A stretch of 64,000 nucleotides of DNA from Coccinella septempunctata (taxonomy: Eukaryota; Arthropoda; Insecta; Coleoptera; Coccinellidae): NCBI RefSeq assembly GCF_907165205.1, contig NC_058194.1, positions 25,358,856 through 25,422,855 of the forward strand, written 5' to 3'. Under the pieces are notes generated by a model, which saw only the letters and a list, made by a program, of their open reading frames with translations, made no database searches and was not told the origin of the DNA. Positions within the stretch are counted from its first letter, which is position 1. Every line of letters begins with the position of its first letter. Below, piece after piece: positions 34,330 through 46,490 of the stretch. The position numbers were made by a program, and so were the translations under genes.

Positions 34330-35660
34330 TCGTATCAACCTTATCAATTTGGATCTTAAAAAGTTTTTCCACAGTCAGTTTTGCCGTATAGGCAGTATAT
34401 TCCAGAAGAATTACCTATGAAGCAACTGTCAACCTCAGAAAGGTGTCCCCTTTGTACCACAAGAGATGATCGTGAATTGAAGGTGACTTATGATGTGTAC
34501 AAAAGTTTGAATCACCAGAAAAAATCGACCAGTATGTGTCAAATGAATATTTCATTTTATTATTACATACTTCAGGTGTTTGGAGAGACTTTGATTGAGA
34601 GGTTTTCCAATTCTTTCAGTTAGATAAACATGTACACCAGTATACCAGATCCTATTAGTGAATTAAGTGTAGCTCTCCAGGGTTAATAATTGAGGAAACA
34701 TGAAAGAACTCATGAATTACTTGATGTAATTGAATATTTTATTTCAGATAATCCATCAATTACTACCTTATGAAGAAGGTATGTGTCCGATATCACTTAC
34801 TCCTAAAGTATGTCATTAACCTCAAAAGATACAGAGGTATATAAAAAACACAACCACTTCTCGAAGGGGGTGAATGACAAACTCCTCAGTTAAAGATGAA
34901 AACTGCGTAATTCAAAATAAAATTTGACCCATTCCATCCACTCCGTATATTTTTCATCATGAATGCATGACGGCGCCAATGGTCAATTACCTACCTAGCT
35001 CGGCGCACATTGTTCCACTATCTGATGTACTTAAGATAAAAACGAACCAAGTCAGAGTTCACGTACAGTAGTCGAGGGGAAATTAACCAAGTAATGAACT
35101 TCATCATGACGAAGTAAAAATTCGACGGAAATATCACATGTGGTTGAAAATAAAATAATTCAATTTAGTGCGTCTTAAGAGAATAATGAGACAATGGAAT
35201 GGTCATTCCATTGGCGCAAGAGTTATCTTGGTCGAAACAACGGGAAACATGTAGTCATCGTAGTTAGTGGAGCAGCCGTCAAGACTCCTGATCTCATTAT
35301 AAATCAGAATTATTATGTTATAAAGATAAATTGGCACGCTTATGTCATCTACGAGCGTTCGTCAGGAAGACCGCAGCTAGTCGTACTTTTATAGAGACGT
35401 TTTTTTATTAATGGACGTAATTACTGGCGATCTTTGATGTTTCAGTAAGATGTAATTATGAGTTAGTGCCGGTACCGAAATGAATAGGATATTTCATGGG
35501 TGGCATCTCCCTCTATCATTTGTCTGTTGACAGGAACTAACTTCTTAGTGAGTAATTTCAGAGAAATACCACTTCCGAGAGAATTATGTTAGGTATAAAA
35601 CTTCCTTGCGTTTTCATTATTGAAGCAAATTGTTTCTGATTATCACGAATAAAAATGTGA
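34330..35660. other. Unrecognised sequence
   Basis: No repeats or genes recognised. Short open frames at 34381-34623 and 35194-35394 have no supporting context. Confidence 0.25.
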
Positions 35661-35663
35661 AGA

Positions 35664-35947
35664 ATATTCTAAAAGAGCAACTCTTCTAGTAATAATATCG
35701 AAATTTCATTTACCTCGGGGCAGCTGTTCGGTCTTGAAGAATTTTTGACTGACCCCATCTTTTTCGGGTTTTTTTGAAGGTCTATTTTCGAGACGCGAAT
35801 CTCCCAGAAAAATCATGGTAGATCTAAATATGATACATATTCTAAAAGAGAAACTCTTCTAGTAATGAAAATCGGAATTTTATTTACCTCGGTGCAACCG
35901 TTCGGTCTTGACGAATTTTTAAGTGACCTCATCTTTTTCGGGATTTT
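35664..35947. repeat. Direct repeat of about 110 bp, period 173 bp
   Basis: ATATTCTAAAAGAGCAACTC at 35664 recurs as ATATTCTAAAAGAGAAACTC at 35837. Homology continues through TTCTAGTAAT, TTTACCTCGG, GTTCGGTCTTGA and CATCTTTTTCGGG. The units differ at several sites, so the duplication is not recent. No coding content. Confidence 0.7.
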
Positions 35948-36395
35948 TTACTCATAAGAAAAGGGTTCTGCAAACATGTCATATAACTCGTGAAGAATTC
36001 AATGCAACTCTTCATAAATGAGATGCATGCACGTGAATCATCGATAATTGTCCGTCAGTAGAATCTCAAAAAAATTCGAAATCTATCGAAGGCTGTTATA
36101 AGTGTTTTATTATCGGAATCCTGTCAAGAGGAGACTGGGATCCATTAGAACTAGGCTTAAGACATTCAGCTCCAGGGCTTTATTTTCCAGCGTTCCTTCC
36201 ATACAGCCATAATACTGGTTTTTATGGAGAACTTAACAGCCCCTAATCATATAATCGGGACATTTATAGTTGGGCCATTAGTTAAACTACATTTCAATTA
36301 TAATGAATACACTAACTAGCGGTGGATAAGGTTTGATTTCTGTCATCTGCGTTGTGTGAAATAAAAATGCAAATTCCGAGTTATTCGCATAATTG

Positions 36396-36545
36396 GCAGT
36401 GGCGGTTCCAGGGGTGATTTTTTTGGGGGGCATAATTTGTCATTTGAAGATATTCGAATAAATATTTCTCTCAAGTTCTCAAAGGGATGGGCCATGGCCC
36501 TCATGGTGATAGATAGATGGTAGATGATACTATACTTTTTTTTCA
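36396..36545. repeat. Possible transposon end fragment
   Basis: The sequence starts AGTGGCGGTTCCAGGGGTGA and passes through a run of T and G to GGGCCATGGCCCTCATGG. Words of the type AGTGGCGGATCCAGGGG are common at the ends of insect transposons, but no opposite end was found here. Confidence 0.25.
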
Positions 36546-37396
36546 ATCAGAGAAAAATTCAACGCTAACTTTCTAATGAAAGAAGGATGATTTTTATCGG
36601 CCTGCCCCAATAGATGATGCTGAACTTGACGTCGAGGGACAGTTTATTAGATAATTGCAGACAAATTGAACTTGACCCTACACTATAATATACTGATGTT
36701 CATACGATGTGCTAGAGGTTGACATACATATAGGCATAGTTGAAATAGACATATCAAGTGTTCTTTCATCAAATGTTTAGCATTCATAGGTCAAGAATCA
36801 AGATTAAGAGTAGTTTTTTTTGGAAACCACAGTTCCCTTAGATGAAAGAACTAGGAGTAGCAGACAATCGAATAAAGAATTTAATCTTGTACAGTAGTGA
36901 AATAAGTATTTTATGAAAAATATAAAATAATAATGTTAAATGTTTTGAAATGGAGAATACGAATACACAGACATCGAAAATACACGCATACTTATACGAA
37001 CAAATTCCTGAATCAAGCCGTGTCGTATTTATTATAAGAAATATTGAGCAACAATGAGAATGGTGATCTTGCAGACAAATATAATCTCTTCTTTTCAGAC
37101 TGAAACAAAAATGAACACATTAATCTTCATCGTGTTTCAACGCATCTTACTTATTATATGAAATTTAACACGCTGGTATATTATAATGTTAATGTGCTAA
37201 TGTAGATAGTCATTACGTGACGTGTTCGCCATAAGATCAGCTATCAAAAATACCTATAATTTTGTGCTGGTGTACTCGAGGAAGGAAACCCTGTGTGGGG
37301 TCCACATGAACGGTTCTTTTCATGCATGCTTGAACGAAAAATAACAAGAAGGAACTCAGTTCCTAGTATGGAATGATTTGCCTATACTACCTAACA
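36546..37396. other. Unrecognised A+T-rich sequence
   Basis: No gene or element recognised. Confidence 0.25.
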
Positions 37397-37752
37397 ATAA
37401 TAATGATTCTTTTCCTTTCTTTTTCCTAACCTAACCTAACCTAACCTAATCTAACCTAACCAAACAATAGAGAACTCTAACGATTTGTCAAAATCAGCTA
37501 AGCGTTCGTTGCCGTGGGGCACACAAGCTTTTCTCTCTATTGATTCGCATGCTGTTTTGGTCGAGTATTGTGTTTTGTGCATGTTTTTGGAAAAAATGTT
37601 CTTTCTGACGTTATATTAGAGTGATAAGACTATAACTTTCTCAGAAATGCCTTTTTATAGTGATGATAAAAAGCTTTGTGTGCCCCACGGTAACGAACAA
37701 TCAGCAGATTTTGACAAATCGTTAGAGTACCCTATAATAATGATTCTTTTCC
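37397..37752. mobile_element. Palindromic element plus telomere-like repeats between 19-bp direct repeats
   Basis: An exact 19-bp repeat, ATAATAATGATTCTTTTCC, stands at 37397-37415 and 37734-37752. Between them are seven CCTAA units (37425-37459, one of them TCTAA) and then a palindrome from ACTCTAACGATTTGTCAAAA (37474) to its inverse at 37728, with arms of about 57 bp that include GTGGGGCACACAAGC. The inner element is a MITE-like unit of about 255 bp. The outer repeat is long for a DNA-transposon target duplication, so the insertion mechanism is unclear. Confidence 0.65.
37425..37459. repeat. Interstitial (TTAGG)n-type repeat
   Basis: Seven consecutive CCTAA units (one with a C-to-T change) are the complement of TTAGG, the ancestral insect telomere unit. 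This is short and internal, so it is an interstitial tract and not a chromosome end. Confidence 0.8.
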
Positions 37753-39770
37753 ATGCTTTTAAATCTTTGAAATAAAAAGATATGTATTCATTGAATAAAA
37801 TGAAGAAAAACGATGGTGGTTTACTCAAGATCTACTTGTTATCCGGTGTTATCGGCCAATAAGAATAATCATGTTTCAATGGGAGAACGTCAAAGAGAGA
37901 ATAGAGAAGTCCGAGCTATTAGTGTTTGTGTTTTTTTACTAGATGATACGAAAAAAATTAAGGTAATGTAAGATTTCAAATTCAGCCAAAGCAGTAACTT
38001 TTTAACATGTTTTACAATTATTATTCTCATGAAATATTAGCTCTATGTCTCCTTTTCCAAATCTTTTTTTCTCTTCAGTAGACCAAGAGAACCACTACAA
38101 TTCGCTATCGAAGAGTTAAATCTACCAACCCCTATTTGTGACTCATGATACCCTCACTTTTATCAAACTGACTCTTTCTTATATTGTATTTTTGTTACTG
38201 TGAATATATAATTCCTTTTAAATTTATTATTTTCACTCCACAAATAAAAACCTTCATATTTCCAAAGGAAATTGGGTCCTTCCGAAGAGAAAGCAGAAAT
38301 TAATTCAATAGCATATAGATATATTAGCAGTGTCTAAATTTGTATTTGAAAAAATAATCAGTGGTGATGAAGCATGGCTCTATAAATTGACTGATTAAAA
38401 TTATGAACAGTAAATTAAATAAAACAGCTAAACAAGGAAATAAATGAGTATGAAGTTAAAATAGCAAAAATTCCAACAGTACTGTAAAAAATATTGATAG
38501 AAAACCGAACTCAATATTTGCTCGCTCATTTTCTAAAAGCTGAGTTCGGCAGTGCCACGATCTCAACAGAGACAACAATACATTCGCGCGACAACAAAAT
38601 ATTACTCCTGCTTTACAACAATGGCCGCTGTTATAAATGATGCCCAAAACACCGTAATTCAAATCGTGAGCTTTAATTAATGAAGCACAAGTACCAAAAA
38701 GCGATCCGGGATGCGATTAATAAATTCAAATCAAAACACGTTGATGTTATTCATCGGGCAATCGCCGAACACATGGTGGCATCATTTTTCCACATCTCCC
38801 CGAGCTACGAGCAGTGGAGACGAAGACGGTCAGCCAAGTGAGCGGTAGCTGGCATCAGAGAGATATGGGCGACCCACAGCGACGTCCAAACGGCATTCGA
38901 TTAATTTCAGTCAAGGTGGAAAAATTTATGAATAGATGGTAGTATTAGTAGTGCTCCTTTTATTTACCCCTAGAGGCGAACAACAAGGCTTTGTTGCTGT
39001 GACAATCGTTACCATGGAAGCGAATCAGATATTACTATCGTTTAGTTGATCGTTATGTGGCAAGGGCATGGGGTTCATGGGGTTTTATATTACTTTCAGG
39101 AATTTCATATCGTGGAAACAGAGACTATGAATTCAGTTTAGGAAGGAGCAGGAAGTTTTGTTGATATAGTCTATCCAAAAGTCACTCAAATAAAGTTTAG
39201 AGGTGCAAATGTAAAGGCTTCTACTCTTTTGATGTTAAGCCGCCTTCATTATTATACTAGCTGTCCTCTCTTCGTTCTTTTCAGTGATGCAACTAATAGC
39301 CGCATGAAGCTAAAACGTTACCAAGAAACTATAGAAAGAAGGCACAATAAGAGATCGAAAATACTCGGGTCCAAGAAGATATAAAAAGAAGGTGCAATTC
39401 AGCAATTCGTCAGAAAGGTGATGACGTAGATAGAGGCTAATGTCAAGCATAATTGAAAGTACTGACATCGTTAGCAGTAGAGTAGCAATGGGTTAAATTC
39501 CAGGGAAGATATTTTGAAATACCTTCAACTTTCCGAAGAAAACGTTGTTCATCGGATGAATAAGGTATAGGAAGCTCTGCTGATACATTCACAAGTAACA
39601 AGAGTTAGTGGAGAAGACTGGACTTATTTAAATGGATTGCACGCATCACCTAATTTCATGTAACGTACGCCAATGCGCGCTCAAGGTCATTGTGCTCGCT
39701 AGTATGACGTAGATGGAGGCAATACACGAGTGTCCGAGTATTTCCGAACTCTTATTGCACCCCTTCGCCA
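37753..39770. other. Unrecognised sequence
   Basis: 38690-38920 is richer in G+C and contains GTGGAGACGAAGACGG, but has no continuous frame. The rest is A+T-rich with no recognised repeat. Confidence 0.25.
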
Positions 39771-41055
39771 TACAAGGTGAGTCTCTGACTCATACAAATA
39801 TTTTAACAGTGGATTCTTGAGGTCAAAAGAAACACCTTTTCTCTATACCATTTTTTGTTATTCGGCCCTGATAAAAGAAATATCCATTTTAAGTTTTCAT
39901 GATGATTTGTGCCACACCTGAAAAAACAAAATTGCCTTCACAATAACAAGCTGAATATGTGACACTACACAACTGTGGATCTTTCAAACAGAGTTGTATT
40001 CAGCCAAAGTACCCAGTTCTTCAAATATCACAGACTTTTTAATTTTTGAACATCAAATTACTCGAAAACGGCGCATTATACGAGAAAATATGAGGAATAC
40101 TTTTATTTCACAGAACCTTCAAATTTTCATCAGATAACGTCCAACTTAGTTTCAAGAGTTGGGTTCTTTGAATGGGGTATTTTCCTAAATTTCAAAATTT
40201 ATGTCATAAAAATCCTTATAACTCAAATATCTCGAAATATATTTTTTTCGAATTTTAACATATTGCATTTTGTCTGTATTCGATTACGAAAATTCTGCTT
40301 TCAGAAGTGCTCTTGTGAACATTCTACGTCATTTTTACAATCCGGCAACGCCCATTTGTGTCAGTAATGGTCATGAAAGTTTTCTGATCACCATAGATGT
40401 AATAAATATCAAGTTTGATGATCACATTATTCACATTTGACAAGAAAAACACACAATGACGCAAAATGTCATCGGTTTTAAGAAGGTAAAGACACAGATT
40501 ACAGAAACAATTTTTTGTAATCTGTGGATATCTTCTTGATCGGTTCCTGTGTTGTCGAATTAACAAAAATTACTATATTTTAATAAAGGCATTCTACGTC
40601 ACAAGCTTTCACATAGTCGAAGTTTCGAAAGGGTGTATTTCTGAAATGTCTGAATTTTGAAGCGAATCTTTAACGTGTTGAATAACTAGTAGAAAAGGCT
40701 TTCCATAAATAATCTCAAATTCGGTTTTGGAGTTTTAGGAAACTTGCCCATTGTTTGTATTTTTATGCTACTTATTAGTCATAATGAGAAAACTGAAAGA
40801 GGTGGGTCATATATTGTGTTTGAAAAACATTCACGAAATAAAAGAAAAACTATATTCTGAATTTCATTTCATTCTATGAAACTGTTCGTGAGATAGAACT
40901 AAAAATAATTTTTTTTGTGGTTTTTCAACAGACTGTATCTTTTAAACCGAGCCGATTTGGAAAAAAATGGTTTAAAAAAAAAAGTATTTCTTTTGACCTC
41001 AAAAATCTACTGTTAAAAAATTTGTACGAGTCAGAGTCAGAGACCCACCCTGTAT
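39771..41055. mobile_element. CAGGGTGAGTC-family element, long copy
   Basis: The left end TACAAGGTGAGTCTCTGACT and the right end GACCCACCCTGTA match the ends of 12612-13280. The two copies align at both ends and rejoin at TAGTCATAATGAGAAAAC (near 40778). About 570 bp (40178-40775) are present only here, so either the short copy is a deletion derivative or this one carries a further insertion. A 12-bp direct repeat CATTCTACGTCA at 40320-40331 and 40590-40601 frames part of that extra sequence. No intact transposase frame. Confidence 0.7.
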
Positions 41056-42420
41056 ACAAGCGAGGCAATGCGGTGCAATGAATTAAAATAATTTAATGCT
41101 CATTTACTGACTCAGCCAACTCAAGAAAGCATTTCCAGTTAGATAAAAATAGTTTCGGCACAAAAGTTTAAGTGAATTAAAATAATCTTCTATCTTCTCT
41201 ATAACTTCAACTACTTCTAACCACTTCTAACGGTTCTAACGGTAACCCAGTTCTGTCAGTTGAACTTGACTTCGCCATCTTTGGCACCTTTTATGTCATC
41301 CCCTCCCAATCGGCTTTGAACGGAATTGCAACTTATTTCTATATTCTCTTGATTTTTATCAAGTGATAGTCTTATTTTACCATGATTGACATTGAATCTT
41401 CTGTGAACGGTACATCTGCTTAGCCATTTGGCTCCGATTCTAGCTCAAAATATTCACCAACAAGCATTAGAGAGAAACTACCGGGCCACAGTCGGCAATC
41501 CAGTATAGTATTTTTTCTTCTGTGCATCCTCTGAAGGAAAACTAAGCTCCTGTCGACCTTTTCAAAACCACGAAAGGCACAAAACCAGTGTCTAGATATG
41601 TATGAGAATGTGGTCGTTTGTTATCCTGTATTAAAAAATATATTCTTAGAAACTCTTTCTGATGAATTCTTAAATACTGGGTGTTCATTTTTTGTTACTC
41701 AGTTCATTTAATTCTTATTGTTCCTTCTCAGATTCTGAATATATATCAAGACTATAAAACGATATGACCTAGAAACTGTTTCCAGTCAAGCTGACTCAAC
41801 AATGAAGAAATTCACTTAAAATTCCTGGTGCAATATTGCCCATCCGCTATTTTGTTCCGTGCCTTAATGAATGCTCCAAAACTCACCCAGCAATTATAGT
41901 AACCAGGCATTTTTCTTTCTGTCCATCAAGCATGAGAACTCATTCCGTATCATATCCACCTGACAAACGCTAAAACGAATCGATTCTCACCACCTGGAGG
42001 CGTAGAAGCGTGGAGATGCGGCCTGGCATTGAAACACCACCATTTGGATGCTCTTACTCCTTCTCAATCATGCGTTCATAATAGTTTAATAGTTTTAATA
42101 GCACGAATTATTATAAATATCGGAGAATGTCCAGTGAACTTCTACGCGATGAGAGCTGCAGCGATGCTCGGTCTGAATTAAAATTCATGAAATGAACTGA
42201 AACCTCCAGTGTTCCTTGTAATTTCTGACGAAGACCGTGACGTCCATTTATTAGCGTGATCGGTGTTGTTTTGTCTTAGAAGAATCGAGCTGGAATTTCT
42301 GGAAATGGGATAGAGAAATGCTGATCTTTTACTAGATGATTTTTATGAAGCTAACCAAATACTGAGCCTGATATATGATCAAGAATTATTTTTGAAATAC
42401 ATATTTGAATTTCTACTCAG
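41056..42420. other. Unrecognised sequence
   Basis: No repeat family, RNA or gene recognised in this stretch. Confidence 0.25.
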
Positions 42421-42876
42421 GCCCGGTACTTTCACCTTCGAATAAATTTTATTCACTGTCAATAAGTATCTGTCGAATAATTTCCTATCTGAAGGATACC
42501 TTATTTCGGTGCTTTCAGATGAAATTATTTGACGAATAACAATTCTGTGAAAACATATGGTATACTACTCTTCACTGATTAATGTAAAATAAGAGACCTC
42601 AATGTAGAAATTGTTATAATTCCAACTAGAAAGCAAATATTCCGTGAAAATCACACAAAAAATAACCATACATCCAGAATCTTAAAAATTCAACCAATAA
42701 TGACGTACCGACATTCGATCTATGACAAATAAAATTTTATTGACGAGTGTCAATGACAGATTTATTCAATGAATAACACTATATCTGAAAGTGAAAAGAC
42801 TGCATTTTTACTCATCCTAAGAATAAGACTTATTTATCGAATAAATTTAGTTATTCGCACGTGAAAGTACCGGGCC
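42421..42876. mobile_element. Palindrome-ended element, GCCCGGTACTTTCAC ends
   Basis: The left end GCCCGGTACTTTCACCTTCG and the inverted right end GGCCCGGTACTTTCACGTGC pair, and further inside CGAATAAATTT words occur on both sides (42440 and 42838). The body is A+T-rich with many TCGAATAA words and has no coding frame. Non-autonomous; family not identified. Confidence 0.65.
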
Positions 42877-42916
42877 ATAGACAACTTGGTACTCATCGGA
42901 GAATTTCCTAGAACTA

Positions 42917-44366
42917 ATAGTTGGGGAGCCGACGATGCTATATCGGGATTTACTCGAGCGTCGTGGAGACCTAGTGAATTTTGAAGATTAGATGGTAGAA
43001 AGAAAAACAGGTTCTATGATGTATGCACTTTCAGCGGTAGGGAAAGCGTCTGTAAAAAAAATGGTCAGGTGTACATACTCGAGCTTGTCAGATTAATATA
43101 CTGTATATGCTCTACGTGTCTCTGATAATGAATTCATGCTTATCTGGCAGTTTGCGCGGTGGGACTGGCCGTACGGAAGAGTTGAAAATGGTAAAAAAAA
43201 AATTCCAGCGTGTCAGATTTTTGGAGGATATGTTAATTGGACCCAAAGAAAGCTACTTTACAAGGGACTGACATTTTAGACGTAACGCAAGGTCACAGCG
43301 GTCCTTTGAAAATGTAAAAATAAATCGTTACTTGTACATACTCGAGCGTGTCAGATTTTCATACAGATGGTTAATCTGGGTGTTGTAGACGTGTTGACCC
43401 ATTAATCTGACACTAATCAGCTGGGGTTTTCTTAATCTGACACTTTGAAGATGATAAAAATCCCGTTTTTTCGAATATTTCCCTCCCTGTACCTCTAATC
43501 GTTCTTGTATTCATTATGAAAAGTGTAGATAATAAAACATTACACAACTTTTGTCTAAAGCAATTTTCCATACTCTTAACCATTCTTGAGTTAGAGGGCG
43601 ATAAGGGCGAGAAGCTTAGTTACACATAGAAAAGGGCAAGGTCAATGTAGTATCCCAGTCTAATCTACAATTGTCAAAATGACAAGGTATTTCTATGAAA
43701 ATTTTAGTGTTGTCTGTGACTGAACCTTAGAATGTCCTATTTTCCAACGAGTGCATTTTCGCTTCAGTATGTATCGCTAAACACCTCGCATTAATCGCCA
43801 TATATCTCAAAAACGTTCGAACGTAGAAAAAATTGTTAAGGACAAAATTTCTTGAGAATTTTATGCTCTACAACTTTTATAATGAATGCGAAAAAGATTT
43901 GAAGCCCAGGGCAGGAGATAATTCAAAAAAACTGATTTTTGTGACTTTTATGGCCAATTTTTATTGTTTCGGCTTGTTAAAACTGTCAGATTATATTTTT
44001 TTCGTTATTCTTGAATCGTTAGCTTCAAAATAAGAAAAAACGCCACCGCGCTCGAGAATGTACATGTGACTTTTTTTTTTGCAACTTTGGCGCCCTCCCA
44101 CACATTTTCGACACTCTCAAATTGTCAGATTAAGAGAATGTATATTTTTCAACATGTAATTAACCACATATATCTTAATCTGACACGCTCGAGTATGTAC
44201 AATGATCGTTTTTTTTAATATTCTGACAGGCTGTCCTAGACAATTCCCCCTAAATACAGGTCTGATTTTTGGTAGAGGTACTCTACAGGGTCAAAGGTAT
44301 GTTCCCTTATATTAATCTGACACGCTCGAGTAAATCCCGAATTTTCCTCTTCGGCTCCCCAACTAT
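42917..44366. mobile_element. GGGGAGCC-family element, full-length copy b
   Basis: The left end ATAGTTGGGGAGCCGACGAT and the inverted right end ATAGTTGGGGAGCCGAAGAG pair and share GGGATTTACTCGAGCGT further in. The element is 1450 bp. Inside both ends the word TACTCGAGCGTGTCAGATT or its complement recurs (about 43081, 43341, 44178, 44310), like subterminal transposase-binding sites. Internal frames are short, the longest being 66 codons. Other copies: 12514 (interrupted), 19505 (end only), about 56711-57612. Superfamily not identified. Confidence 0.75.
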
Positions 44367-44369
44367 AAA

Positions 44370-44618
44370 GGTCGGATCCATTGCTACATGACCTGAGACA
44401 GCCACGTCCCTCGCTTCGTCTCTTTCATGCACCCTCTTCTTGTTTCCGACTGAACCAGTAGCGTCAAATTTCGCAACCAGTTGCACAACGTAAGCAGCGG
44501 ATACATTTTTTCCAGGATGTTGTTTGCACAAAAAATTAACAACACAGCTACCAAATAACTTTGAAATGTGTCGGATACGAACAATATTCTCGAGATAAAT
44601 TCCACATTGCCTCTTCAA
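44370..44618 (-). pseudogene. DUF4817-like helix-turn-helix fragment
   Basis: The minus strand from 44618 reads MKRQCGIYLENIVRIRHISK, then FLCKQHPGKNVSAAYVVQLV with AKFDATGSVGNKKR, the spacing of the DUF4817-type HTH found in transposon-derived insect genes (HP followed by a helix and FxxTGSV). The frame runs into the terminal repeat of the GGGGAGCC element at 44366 and continues for about 20 residues by chance. No DDE domain follows, so it is probably a truncated old transposase gene interrupted by the element. Confidence 0.4.
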
Positions 44619-46299
44619 CTATTTTCACTGATTTTCATCATTGATGGATGTTTTTAAGCGAAATTTTAGGGCCAAATAGTACTCGATACGATCTTTAAAA
44701 TAAGTTTTATATATTATATGAGCTTGCTTGACGTCTTTTACTCAAGCGAAGAAAGTCTCACTCTACTCCTGATAAGAAGGTCGTGTAGAAATTGATTTTT
44801 TCCACCTTGTCACCGCATTGTGCCATTCAAAGCGCTGGAAATTAACGAACTTGTCACGTGTAGAGAGAAATAGCTACTGAAAACGAAAGGAACTCAACTT
44901 AACAAGCTTTCGTAATTCATGTTGGAATGATTCAGCAGGAGATCGCTCGAGATGCGACTGGGGGATCAATTAGACTTTATTAATGACTGCACAAGCTGTT
45001 TCTTGACATCTCTATTCGAAGATTCAATTACCAGTCCGCTCTTTCCGATGTGAATAATCAGTTTTTATCGCCATTTTATCGAGGACCTCATGAGCCATGG
45101 TCCCAATAATAATTCCTGGCACCTAAGCGTATTTTCTTGGATAGATATGTCCGTCGAGGACTCAGATAAGACATCAGTGTCAATCGTTCCACATCTTGTC
45201 GTAATATACAGGTACTTTCCGCGGGTCGCAGACGTGTTATTGATAACAATGAATAGAAATCGATTGATTTGAATGCTTAACTATCAGGCAGGCATCGGTC
45301 GGATTTTTCTGGGGAGTCGGCCAGGAAAATGAGCTGTTTAGGAAGAGGCAACGGTGTAAAAAAACAACTATAATGGGCTCGATGTTTCGACAGTGGTGGT
45401 CTTTTTTATGCAAGTTATGTTTCTTATAACTTTATCCGATGTTCTTATGGAAATATTCTGAATAGTTGCAGCAAATAACACGGCTCGAATGACTACTTTG
45501 AATACTGACTATTGAGCTGGCTACATCCTGCTACATCCTTCAGTTCTAGCAAGAATCTATCCGAAAAAAAAAAGAAAAATACACTGAATTATACCAGAAT
45601 AAAAAACTTACATATCCATAATCTATTTGTAACCTTCTAAAGATTCTTAGTGCACATATTTCTTGGATTGAAGATTGACTGAATAAAATTATGCAGAAAA
45701 AACCATTGATCTTTTGGTCTGATGCATCATTACAAATCAATTCAGTTTTTTTGAAAATATTCATATTATACCTACCCACATATGGTCGTCTATCGGTAAT
45801 CAAGATTGGAAAAGGCCCAAACACTTACATTCAATGTTCAATTAGGAAGAAAGTTGGCCTTTGTTTGTTATTTTCTAACAAATTGGCGAATCGAATTGGC
45901 ATTATTATAAATCAATAATTCACTTCATCAGGTTCATCTTCTGTAATTGCGATGCATACGCTGCAATTCACCTTATGTTCGCCATTATTTGATTAATTCT
46001 GCCTGAAATCTCTGTACATCTTAGAGGACATAAAGAAACCTAAATAGGACTTCACGGTATTGATGCCAATTAGATGTTGTTAAGATTTCTTTTTAATTTC
46101 TGTCTTTGGAACATGCGGAACTGACATTAGTTTTTTTTTATTTTGCGAGCAAATTGAGGATTAGGTTTGTATGAACTAGTTCTTAAAATGATGAAAAGGG
46201 ATCGGAAAATTAAACGTGTCACACAGGCAATTGAAGGACGTATAGATATAAATCTGGAAAGAAACTATCAAAGATGTGACATAGTGATCCATTCTTAGT
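44619..46299. other. Unrecognised sequence
   Basis: No repeats or genes recognised. Short frames at 45090-45272, 45546-45824 and 45691-45918 have no domain. Confidence 0.25.
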
Positions 46300-46490
46300 C
46301 AAGGTGCTACCAAAGCATTGACTCCAATGTAATCGACTCAAAGCTGATTTGGAAATGTCGAAGCAAACTCAACTAAATAGGCGAGGATAACAAGGTCTCT
46401 CTTATCTAAGTTTCTCGCCAACACACTTGCCGGAAAAGGAACACAAACGCTACTTACTGAACCAGAACATTTCTGCGGTATATTCAAGAT
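46300..46490 (+). pseudogene. LINE RNase H fragment 3
   Basis: The plus strand reads across frames ALTPM-VIDSKLIWKCRSK, KLN, GEDNKVSLI and then ANTLAGKGTQTLLTEPEHFC with G. SKLxWxCRxxL...VxLIWVPGH...ADxLARxGS is the RNase H of R1/Jockey-type elements. It is frameshifted several times. Confidence 0.5.

Noticed and set aside
37425..37459. A true chromosome end or neotelomere
   Set aside because: Only seven units, with unique sequence on both sides.
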